DNA of 64,000 bases from assembly GCF_043290135.1 (NCBI RefSeq), contig NC_134709.1:63961056-64025055 (forward strand). Reading direction: 5' to 3'. A program made the translations under genes and the position numbers. Below are positions 34,410 through 46,500 of the stretch, piece after piece. Source of the DNA: Rhipicephalus microplus. Its lineage: Eukaryota > Arthropoda > Arachnida > Ixodida > Ixodidae. How positions within the stretch are numbered: position 1 is the stretch's first letter; each line of letters opens with the position of its first letter. The notes below the pieces were generated by a model. That model worked only from the letters and a program-made list of their open reading frames with translations. It had not been told where the DNA came from and did not search any database.

Positions 34410-34562
34410 CTAGTGGAACGTCAGCCGGTGACGCTGTGCGTTCAAGGCGACGCCGATGAGGGCCACAGCAAGTGGCGAGACGGCGATTCCTGTAAGCAAC
34501 GTGGCGTTACCACCGCTCTTCTCAGTTTTCTTGTCCTTGTCGCCTTTATCGCTGTCGCTTGG
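34410..34562 (-). CDS. Gene A exon 5: linker and hydrophobic tail
   Basis: The acceptor TTTTTTTTTGACGCAG precedes a phase-0 exon encoding PSDSDKGDKDKKTEKSGGNA then TLLTGIAVSPLAVALIGVAL and a short basic end, with TAG at 34412-34410. Layout and phase equal exon 5 of gene B. A sequon NAT lies just before the hydrophobic stretch. Confidence 0.82.
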   Translation of the reverse strand, partial: PSDSDKGDKDKKTEKSGGNATLLTGIAVSPLAVALIGVALNAQRHRLTFH

Positions 34563-37500
34563 CTGCGTCAAAAAAAAAAGAAAATGAAAACAAGTGACTT
34601 GGGAAGAGACGATCGATTGTTAAAGTAACAAAGCTGAGCTAGTTGATTAGCATTCATTCTAAAAGACAGGTTTTGCGAAAACGGATGCAAGATGTCTGCG
34701 TTAGCGGTGTCTTAATTTCTTGTGCCCATGTTGGTATACTTCGTCTCTTGTGATAAAACTTCTAATCTATGCACGAAGATCGACTGGCAGATGAAAAGCG
34801 GTATCTTGACAAGGCAATCGAAGCTCTGCAGAGGCAGTCATTAGGTGACACAGCATACATACTCGCGTAAATTATGTGGAGAGGGGGCTTTTGACTTCTC
34901 TTTTGCTCGATTGGAGTGGAGAGGGGTACACATTGCAAGTGCTTCTCCGGTTAAATTTATCTTTTAAGCATAATTTAACTGCTCGACAATGAAGTATGTC
35001 CGACTCTCCGTAAAACCAACCCTGCAATCTGAAGGCCTTACAAAGAGCAGAAACGGATGTACCAAGTGAAAAGGGCCTTCCATTTTTAAGAGCAACTGTA
35101 GGTTGCCAGCTTGCTGAAAGTCTACAGGTTATGCCAAAAAAGCTTCATTATGCGTAGTTTGAAAATGTGATGTACATAAATAAACCCCGATCTATCATAT
35201 TTTCTTTAAAAAATTAGGCGGAAGCAATTGACGAAAAATTCGCATTCGACCATTCGACTGTGACCATGTCATTTGATGATGATTAGTGGAGTTTATTGGC
35301 GGAAGGGCCAGATATGGGCAAAGAGCGCCAGAGTGATGATAATGAATTGTGCGATGTGCAGTGTGGATAAAACAGATGTGACGTGGCTGTAAATGGGCCT
35401 AAAAACAGTCACTGTAGGTGCGTAAAAATATACATATAGTAAAATTATGGCAATGACAAATGATGTGTGCTATGGAGGCATAAAATGGTTTAAAAGTGAT
35501 ACGTATGTGAAATAAAAACTTGGCATGGAGCACCAGTGCCTCGACAGAGCCCTTAAAACAAGAGCATGGAGGCCTGGGCTCATTGAAAGCTGCTATCACA
35601 GCGGCATCCTCTAAACAGAGGATGCGCTATGAACTTGTTGGGCTAAAAACATGCAATGTTGGACTAAAAATATTCAATACTGCATCCTTTAAAAAGCTTA
35701 GAACTAATTTTGCATCAAAAAGCGGCTCTTCGCCAAGAAACAATATCGGATGTAAAAGAAGATGATAGCGGCATGCTAAAGGAAAATATTTTTTTCTCTT
35801 TCAGCTTCCAGACACTCCAAAGGACGTGGAGGACGGTTAGCCTCTCGCCACATCTACCACAAGTAGGAGGTTCATCTCCAGTCAGCAGAAAGCTATGGGT
35901 ACCATAAGTGTGTCCTATTCTGAGGCGACAGAATAGGACAACAGTTCGCCGTGGTCTCGTAGCGGAGGGCCAGTAACCTAGCTGCGGCTTAATCAAGTGA
36001 AGCTTATTTATTTCTGTGTCCCACAATCGTTGACAGTGGCGTCGCAGTTTATAGGAAGGGTTTTAGGTCTGTTGCAGGGACAGTAGCAGTAGGGTTAATA
36101 ACGTGCGATATAATTGACGTGGCCATTTGGTCAGCTAACACATTGCCCTCGACACTTCTATGGCCAGGTACCCAGCAAATAGTAACATGCTGGTTGGACA
36201 TATACGCAATACACAGGATGGAATACAACTCAATTATTACTGGATTTCTTAATCTAAAAAGTGATCTTAATGCATTTACGATGCTTAATGGGTCTGTATA
36301 TATAATTGATTTTTGTATGTTTGATTTCCGTACATGCTTCAGAGCCGACAATAGTGCATAACCCTCCGCCGTAAATATACTTGTTTCCGGGTGCAGTACC
36401 TCGGATTCCGAGAAGGATGGTCTGCTGCATAAGCTACCTCTGCATGCGACTTAAAAGCGTCGGTATAAAACTCTACGCATGAGTAGTTGGATTGGAGTTC
36501 TGGAAAATGCATTTTAATATGTGCTTCTGGTGCGTGTTTAGTGATCTCGACAAATGAGGTGTCACAGTGTATAAGCTGCCACTGCCACGGCGGTAAATGT
36601 TTCGCTGTGGGCGTAGGACAAAGTTCTAGCAGCGGAACACCCATCTCCTCACTTAAGTTTCTCACACGCAAAGAGAACGGCTTTCTCACTGCGGGTCGAT
36701 TATGGAAGAGGGTGGCAGCGGTCATATCGTTTATAGTTGAATAAGAAGGATGCTTGATGTTTGTGCGTACCTTTATAAAATATGTGAAACTGCTATAGGA
36801 TCGCTGCAGGTGAAGTGACCACTGATTCGACTCTACATAGAGGCTCTGGATCAGACTTGTCCTGAAAGCACCGATTGCTTTTTTTTTTTTGTACAACTTC
36901 AAGAGGCACTTTCGATCACTACCCATGTAAAGCACCGGTCGCAAGTCGGATACCCAGATGGTAAACGGGGTCTAGGATTTTTAATGCACTTGGCGTTGCG
37001 GAATGATAAATTATAGAGGCATAATCAAGGCGCGACCCGACAAGGCTTTTGTACAACTTCAAGAGGCACTTTCGATCAGTATATCCATGTTGTACGTGAT
37101 AGGAGTTTTAGGACGTTCATCGCTTTCAAACATTTCATTTTGACATATTTAATATGGGGAATAAACGTCAGCTTAGAAGCTAAAGTGGTTCCCAGGAATT
37201 TGTGCTCGCTGCTCACAGAGAGTTCATCTCCCTTGATCGCAACATTTGGTTGTGGCATTACCCCTCGTTTGTTGGAGAAAAGTACGCAAGTACTTTTCTT
37301 GGTGTATTTTAAAAACATTTTCATCCGCCCATTTAGAGAATTTATTCATTCCAAGCTGCACTTGTCGTTCGTATATAGACATAGTGCATCATTTAAAACT
37401 CATCTGCACATCATAAACATACACGGAATAAAATATCGCGCTTGGAATGACTGACTACAGGGAGTTCATTTTTACAAGAAAGAGTGTGCAACTAAGCACA

Positions 37501-40500
37501 CCCTCTTGCGGAACACCAGTCTTTCGGGTAAAAGTTCTAGAGAGAGCATTTCCCACTTTTACGCGAAAGGTTTGGTTAGACAGATAACTTTTAATTGTGT
37601 TTAGCATGTTCCCATGGATGCCCATGGTGGCAAGTTCGCGGAGAATCCCGAATCGCCATGTGGTGTCGTACGCCTTTTCTAAGTCTAGGAATACCGAAAG
37701 TACAAACTGCATATGAATAAATGCATCTCTGATGTATGTCTCTATGCGAACAAAGTGGCCTGTTGTCGACCTCCCCTCTCTGAAACCACACTGAAGGGGG
37801 TCTAGTATACTGTTACTTTCTAGAAAGTGGATTAAGCGCCAGTTTATCATTTTCTCATATAGTTTGCATAGACAGCTTGTTAGCGCTATTGGCCTGTAGC
37901 TGGCGGCCAAGGACGGATCTTTGCCTTGTTTAATTAATGGGATGACTATAGTTTCTTTCCATGACAATGGAATATACCCAGCTGCCCATATGCTATTGAA
38001 GAGAGTTAAGAGTGTTTTTAGTGCTTCGGGGTGAAGGTACTTGACCATTTCGTACGTTATACGATGGACACCTGGCGCCGAGTTGTTGCAGCACGCAAGA
38101 GATGCCTTAAGTTCAGCTAACGTAAATGGGCAGTTGTAAGTCTCACTGCATGGACGTTTACATTTAAGGGGCTGCCGCTCTTCGCGTTGTGTGAATTTTA
38201 AGAACGTTTCTGTATAGTTTGATGCACTTGAGACGTATTCAAAGTGTTCGCCTAAGCAGTCCGCCTGCTCCTCCAGGCTCTCACCTCGGCTATTTACAAA
38301 GGGTAGGGGCTGCGACTCCCGAACCATGAACTTGTTTACCCTATTCTAAACCTTTGTTTCGTCGGTGTAAGAATTGATACCAGAGATGTACCTATTCCAA
38401 CTTTCTTTGCAAGACGACGCGTTCTTCTGGCTTGTGACTTCACCTGTTTGAAATTGACGAGGTTTTCAGCCGTTGGGTAATTTCGGAGTAATCTCCAAGC
38501 TTTATTTTGACTACTTCACGCTTTCCGACAATTGTCGTTCCACCATGGAATGCGACGCTTATTAGTCATTCCGTTAGTTTGCTTAATACAATTCACTGCA
38601 GCGTCAATAATAAAATCTGTAAGGTATGCCACAGCATCGTCTATATTAAAATCAGCAATGTCATCTTCATCTAAAAATATGTTTTCTCGGAACAGTTCCC
38701 AGTTGGCTGACTTGGTGTTCCAACGAGGAAAGTCAGGCGAGCATGTATCTTCTTTAGTTAGCTTCAACATTATCGGAAGTGGTCACTCCCAAAGGGGTTC
38801 TTAAGAACAGACCACTCCGGATAAGGAATTAGTGTACTCCAGACAATACTCAGGTCTATAGAAGAGTATGTTGTGCGTAGTGCTATAATATGTTGATTCT
38901 TTTTTGTTAAGTAAACATGCACCTGACGAAAACAGTTTTCTATTGGGCGTCCTCGTGCATCCAAACGGGAGTCGCCCCATAGGTGATTATGTGCATTTAG
39001 ATCAACGATTATATATGGCGGAGGAAGTTCAGCAATGAAGCTTTGAAATTGTGTCTTCGAAAGTTGATAGCACGGAGGAATGTAAATAGAGGTAATTGTT
39101 AGTAGCTTCCCGAACAGCACTGCTCGGACAGCAACTGCCTCAAGAGAAGTTCGGAGGTTTAATTGCTTACAGGCAACACCTTTATCAACTATTATAGCGA
39201 CACCACCCGACGAGGCGGCAGCGTCGTCATGGTCTTTGCGGAAGACGGCATATTGCTTTAGAAAGTTTATTTGTGTGGACTTGAGATGTGTTTCCTGAAC
39301 ACACATCACCTTTGGAGTATGTTTATTAAGGAATTCTCTAATATCATCGAGGTTATGGAGAAGTCCTCTCACATTCCACTGTAAAATCTGTGTGTCCATT
39401 TTAGATGTGTTTTGTGCTGTGTGCTCAAGGATGAAAAATTAGCTCACGGGGGCCGTGACACGAGATTTTTCTTTTTTGGATCGGTCGACGGAGTCGCGCC
39501 GATCCTTAGGCGCTTGCTGCGCCCTCACGCTCGGAGTTGTGTCCATTGCCTCTTGCGAGGCACTGGACAAGCGCTCTTGCGAGCGCTGCATTTGTTTTGA
39601 GGGACTCGCTTCTAAAGACGAGGCCTTCGCGGCCCCAAGCCCGGAGGTTGGTGGGCCCTTCTTAGATGGCGGAGCAGCACTGGCTGCAACCACCGAGGGG
39701 GTGGATGGTGTCACCGTCGGCTCACTACGCGTGTGCCAGACAGCGGCCGGGGGCCGTCGTGGCGCTGCCCCCTGACGCGCCACTTCGGCAAAGCTGGTTT
39801 CTGGTAGGTAGGACACCTGCCTTCGTGCCTTCTCAAGGAAAATGTTTTCTTTTACTTTAATTGTGACTATTTCCTTTTCTTTTTTCCAGCATGGGCACGA
39901 CCATGAGTATGCGGCATGCTCCCCATTACAGTTCGCAGAGTGAAGAGAGTTTTCACAGGCTTCAGATGTATGTTCTTCAGCACTGCATTTGGCGCAAGTT
40001 AGGTGGCCTCGGCAGTTCTGTGAACTGTGGCCGAACCGCTGGCACTTGTAACATCGGAGAGGGTTCGGTATATATGGCCTCACTCCAAGCCTGATGTACC
40101 CAGCCTCAAGGAGTCGGGCAGTACACTTGAATTGAAAGTAAGTATCAGGTGCTTAGTCTGGACTTCTTTTCCATCACGCCTCATCCTAATTCACTTCACG
40201 TTGATGACATTCTGTTCGATGAAACCCTCCAGGAGTTCAGCCTCCGTCAGCCGTAACAGGTCATTATCTGAAACAACGCTATGGGTGGTGTTCATGGTTC
40301 GGTGTGGGGTTACTATTAATTTGGTATCTCAAAATTTCACTAGATTAGACAATTTTTCATATTGTTTCTGGTCGCGGAGCTCCAACAGGAGGTCACCACT
40401 TGCCAATCTCGATGCTTTATGTCCTAGGCCAAAGATTTCTGTCAAAAACTTCGAAACAAGAAAAGGTAAAAGTGTTCGCACTGGTTTGCCGGGTGTGTCA

Positions 40501-43500
40501 GCGTGGATAACGTGGAATCTGGGAAAAAATACTTTCTGGTGACCAAAAAACTGGAAGACCTCATCGGTGCGCCCTCTTTTCTGAGGGCGATCAGGGAGTG
40601 AGGGGAAGGAACTAGCCATATGAAAAGGTTTATTTTCGGCAGCAGCGCCGGCCACCCACCATGGAGTCCTACAAGGGAATGCTGCAGGGTCTGTAAGCAC
40701 AGGCCCTGCAGACGCCAGCTGTACACTACCACTATAACCAAATATGGTTTATTCAAGGTAGGATAGCCACACAGAGTTAACCCTTGCCGCCAGGAAACAC
40801 GGAAGTCAACGGAAGAGAGTAGAGGACAGGAAAGATTTGAAGTAAGAGAAAAGACGAAGATGTGAGGTGAAGACAGGAAAAGGCGACTGCAGATTCCCCC
40901 CAGGCGGTTCAATCCGGGGGTGCCGTCTACGTGAAGCCAGGGCCAAGGGGGTGTGTTGCCTCTGCCGAGAGGCCTTAAAGGTCCAAGCACCCAGCGTCAG
41001 CCCAACCCCCAGGATCCCCTTTTCCCCGGACACGGCTCAGCCACGCATGGCTAGGCGCGGGGGGGGGGGGAACCGAAACCCCCCGTTAGCTCGGGTCCGT
41101 GGTGTCGCTACACACCAAACGCCTGCTTACGCAGACGCCCCTGCGGGGACCATGTCATTTGAAAAAGCAATTCCAGTGTTATATTCTATTTTATTTCAGC
41201 TCAGCGGGGCTATAGTGAAAACCTTTTTGGTGGTTTGAACAAGTGACATCCTTGTTTCTTTTCTAAGCACTTCCGGCCCGATATCTCTGCTTTTTCGAGT
41301 ATTCATAAGTAAAACAGAGCTTGTACAAACTGATGGTTTCGATCAAACTGATGAGGCATGGTGGATACATACAGCCAGGGGGTCGTTACGTTGATGAAGT
41401 TGTCTTTAAAGCACGGTACACATTGAATCCGGGATATTGAATAGCAACAAAAACCTCATTTCCTATCCTTACTGAGTTGATAGTATAGAGTTGGGGAAGA
41501 GTGAAATAGAAAACTAGAGAAATCAAGGCAGAAAAGTAACACGCTTGCACGCACAGCAGCGTGTACCACGCAATCAGGTTGGTTATACTAAAGAATCTAA
41601 ACATGAAGCACTGTATTCCAAATGTACAGAGCACATTTTCGCTGAAGGATGGTCAACCATGCATGAAGGGCCTTAGGAGGCTGGCAATATACTTCTTATT
41701 GGCCATCCAATCAGGGAATCAGGGAATCTCACGAAATTTTTTAGGCATCTTCTAGAATCGCGTACACTCGAAGAAAAGAAAAAAAAAGTGGGGTGGAGGG
41801 GCCGTTTGTCCTGTTTGCCACACGTGACGTGTCATGTTTGTCCCACGTAGAACACTTTGGAGAGTCAGCCACCCACTACAGGGAGTTACGTGGGTGAATG
41901 ACTTGCGTGGCAAAAATAGACTTTTCTCCCCAGACTGGTGAACGTACAACTTCCCTTTGTTCTTGCGAAAAAAAAAACGAGGCCTGTTCTGTGGCTTTAC
42001 ACCAAAGCCATCCGGTCGACCCTTAACTGCATGGTGGTCGCTGGAGGTGACCCTTTCACCTTTTTTTTTACTAAAGATACCAATTCCTTCTTTAGAGAAA
42101 GTAATTTTACCACAAAGTTAATTTGTCAATAGAAGTCCATTTGCTGCCACAAATGAGTTCTGTGCATAGCAGTTGATTCCAGCTTCTCTCCATTTTTTTT
42201 TACCATCCTCTATTGACGATTTCTCAAAATGATTTTCGACAACTGCTCGAGTGCACTCACCGACGGGGCCTCTATCTTTATGGCTGATGACATCAGACCG
42301 ACGTAGAAATCCGGCTTTGTCCTCACAGCGGTAGCCCTGGCATTAAAGGAAACTTTTGTGAGACGCAAAGCTTCAAGTGGAAGCACTGCAACTTGTGCCA
42401 ATGAAGTAAGCATCACACAAAAGGTAAACGTATACATGTGCACCCCTTGATGTGCAAGTTTACCGATTGAGAGTTTTTGGCTCACCTGAACATGACGTCT
42501 CCAGTGAAGCTGTCCGGAGCTGTCCACGTGACTGCGACAGAATTCTTGTCCCCGTTGTGAGTGTGAGTGACAGCACTCTGCAGTAGGCATGCGTCAGAAG
42601 TGGGCGCGTTATAATCACTGCGTTCGTACGTCCCGAAGCCACGATATTCTTGTAAGGGATGCAGTAATTGTGGTCTCCAGGAATTCAAACAACCTGGAGT
42701 TCTTAAATGGGCTCCTAAATTAAAATTATCTTTAACATGCACACGGGACTCGATTTTTTTTCTACATGCGTAAAAAATTGTCCATGCATCGGTGTGCTTC
42801 TCTGCAAAACACGTTGAAAAACGATAGCCTCCTGTGTAGAGGCGCTGCATGAGAAATGGCGCCATCTGGCAGCATTGTGATGAAACGAAAGTATTTATTA
42901 GAATGCATAGCCACTGATAGGTGACAGCACCATGTCGTTTTAACGAAGCATTAGAAGCACCCGTTTTTTTTCGTTCATAACGTACCATTGCCAGTGTGGC
43001 GTAATAAACTGCAGTCTTCAGAATTACGTATATAAGCATCTTATAAATACACAAACACACTACCTAATACGTATCGATGTTTCGCCTCAAATATGTGTAA
43101 TATTTGCTTTTTTTGATCGACAATATTCAGGAGTAAGAACGCAAGCACCAGATCAAGAAAGGTGGGCTTTCAGCAGGGATTTAAACTTTCGTAAACTTTC
43201 GCCGTGTGGTTGCATTGTTGGACAGATGCCAGCAAACATACAGTCGAAAGATTTTGCGTTTAAGTATCCCGAGAAAGTATATCATATTTGAAAATGTGGC
43301 CGTCACAGCCCGAATTTAGATCCCGCGACCCCGGCGTCAGCAATCGCGCACCACATTCACGAGACCACAGGGGCGAATGACACACCAGCGCTGCACAAGA
43401 CGAGTCTCCAAACCATTAGCTCGTTACGCGGCTGTCCCTGGATAGACCGCACTTCGTTTCATGGCGTAAGATCATAATCACTGAATTACCGTCCACTAAT

Positions 43501-46500
43501 GAGTAGACTCACCTAACCAGAGCAATCATTCTGCGCCCACGGACATCTTCCACTCGGCTTAAATTATTTCACGTCACATTGGTTACTGTTACCATCGTTT
43601 ATTTCAAACGCCTCACAGTATTGTAAACGTTTTTCCGAAAGCACCTTCCGCAACTAAAGAGCAACTTTTTTAAAAGAGCGCAAGCTAATGCGGGCAAATA
43701 ACTGATGTTATAGAACACTGTTTAATGCACCAGAGTGAATTTTATACGTCGTAACCATGACGTCGCTACCACCGGTAATTCGCCCTATGGAAAGACGTTG
43801 CCTTCGAAAATAAACTTTACGACACCTGATGATCTATACTCACGTCTGTATGGCCATCGCAATCCAACCCTTTCATTGTGTCGGGCTTGTCAATCGTGAA
43901 CTTTCCCGATACCACGCCGCCATCTTTGCTCACTGCTTTGATGAGGAAACCCTTGAAGGTCCCAGTCAAAACCACTGCATCAAAGAACCATTAGCAAAAG
44001 ATCATCATCGTACTCCTTCACCAGACGAAAACATTCGTTTTCACGCCAGCTGAGCGGCAGTTACCCACGCGCGCATGCACGAACTCTTGCTTGACTACCA
44101 CGAAAACAGGGACTAGTGACTCCTGGCGTCTTCACATTTGCCGTACACACTTCTTAAAGGCGAAGCTCCTTACACCGTGGGTCGTACGTTCCGTGTCGTC
44201 CTGGTCGTAGTAGTAGCCACCTCTCATTTAGTCCTTAAAATGTGCGCTGGATGACGGTATTTGTGTATGATAAATATATGCATGAAAAGATGCGAGATGG
44301 TGGTACTTGGTGTGTTCACTAGATGGACGAACGGATAGACAGACAGAGACAGACGGAAGGCCGAACTCAAGAACGAACGGAAGCACGGATGGACTGACAG
44401 ACGCTTTGGCCCACTCATCATCCTTCCCTCCGTAAATAAGCTGCGATTTTTTTTCTTTAATTTCGATGCAGCTTACGGCCGGTGCTAGTCATTTGTCCGT
44501 AGCCGTAGCCACGCTAGTACTCAGAGCGTCCATAAGATGGCTCTGTAGTAAAACGCTCGCTCTACTCTGACGCGTGCTCTGGTGCGTGTGTAGACCTCCA
44601 GCGGCACTGCGCTGCTCTGTATATAATACAAGCGCTTACTCCTCCCTCTATCACACGCATAAAGCGTAGTAGCATAAATGAAGACAAGACCATGAGTGCA
44701 GCGGAGACGAGGGCTAGCAAAACGGCACTGTGCGCCACCATGAACGCCTACAGTAATAAATAAAGAGTACCTCTTTACAGAACCTAAAGTCAACCCATGG
44801 CTGCTTCACATACTACTCGGAGTTCACTTTACGGGGAGATGTGTGTGATGTGCTTTTCTTTCTGTCCTTTTTCTACTTCATTTATTTTCGCATTGCGCAA
44901 CGCTCTCCCACAACTGTCCCTAATTCATGCAAGGAGTTTGATTTCCTCCGTGCGTAGCAGCGAAATACTTTAGCTCTTACAGGCAACAACAACAGGTCGT
45001 GCGTCCACATCCGGGCAACACGGAAATGTGGAAACGTGAAGTTACGAGTGACCTGGACAAAAGATTAGATTGTCACATCAGAAACGGCCGATCAACGAAA
45101 AGCCCATGATCGAGTGGGCATCGACTGGAAAATGACGCGTACGAAATCTGCACGTGACCACCGAACCTTCCGGTGGTCACGGCATTTCTTGGAGCTCTGG
45201 GACGTCGGAGTTTCCTCGTGCGACGCCGCCATCCCGATTTACAAAAGCTTCGCCTAGATTTCCACAAGTGTTCGCTGGAGTTTACATGGCACCATCGGCG
45301 CTCAAGTTAGCAGCGTCACGCAACGGCCATATGGAAACGGCGGTAAACGACCAGAGCTTGACGGGCTAATATTCTGATCATCGTTATCTTTTCTTCGAAC
45401 TCGGAATCCACGTTTTCGGATAAACACGATGTTGGATAGACGGTCGTCTGGAAATTTCTTTAGCAGTTCGGATTTATCCAAAAAGCTACGTGTTTTAATG
45501 GTCATTACGATTGCTGCATTCTTCATCGAAAAGTGACGTGCTAGGCAGTTACAGATACATCGGCTGGTTTGGACAATAGAAAGCATCTAACGTCAACACT
45601 ATCTCATAGACCACTTACACAGCACATTTAACACAGGGATGGTCAAGGGCGCCGCGAGAAACTTCAACGTATGCCGTGCAACCGGCTGCACGAGATGATA
45701 TAGGGAAAAAGCACAAAGCTATATACACAAAGGGACTTCGTCAAACACTCCCGCAGTGAATCCCAGTTCTTAAATAAAAAAAAATTCTCCACTCAATGCA
45801 GAAGTTTACAAAACACGAGCATTCAAACAAATGTAATGTCTTATCAGGATGAAAGTTTCCCGATATATGCAAACAAAACCTGCGGAGAACTGCAAGGTGG
45901 CTCAAAGGTATACACAATTTGCTTGCATGTGCTCCAAATTGTCGATGAATTCACCGTAGCGCTGCCAATCGCTAGCTTCCTAGTTGGCTCAGTCGGTAAA
46001 GTGAACACCCCGGAAAGGCGCTGTTTCCGGTTTCGATCCCACGATCAGGATGAATTTTTCGGCAACTAAAAAGCTTTTCGTTCTGAGAATTCGATATGGG
46101 TTTTTTGTGAATTCGTGCCACAAACGGGTGGTTTCCATATGTTTTTCCTTTCATTCCCCTGCGATATGTTCCATGTGCTTTTAAGTTTCGTGTTTAGATA
46201 TAACATTTAGGGGCATCGGAGAACCAAGACCAATGCAAAATTAAAACTCCGGGTTTTGCATAATGAAGGATTTGCGAGAAATGAACTTCGATAAACTACT
46301 TCCCAACAAAACATAAAAGCACCTTTCGACCTCGCCATGGCGAATGTCTTTCTTAATGACCTCCATTAAGCCCACCCCGTTCTGTATAAGCCTATTCGGT
46401 TTACAACTAAAAAAAAGAAAAAGAAAACAGTACAAGCAGCAACGTTGAACTTCTTGTGATCAGTCCTTCATTCTCTTGTCCGGGCTGTAATTTGCGTTAT

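Larger units (their letters stand above)
35277..41147 (-). mobile_element. I-like LINE inserted in gene A intron 4
   Basis: A 5.87-kb element flanked by a perfect 15-bp duplication, GACCATGTCATTTGA (35262-35276 and 41148-41162). On the minus strand it runs from a GC-rich 5' UTR with a C run (41147-40701), through ORF1 and ORF2, to a 3' UTR with AATAAACTCCACTAATCATC at the end. Its sense matches gene A, so it is transcribed with the intron. ORF2 has endonuclease, RT and RNase H, as in the I superfamily. Many frame breaks show that it is inactive. Confidence 0.9.

Noticed and set aside
40442..40990. 182-residue minus-strand frame in the I-like LINE 5' region
   Set aside because: It reads through the 5' UTR in a frame other than ORF1.
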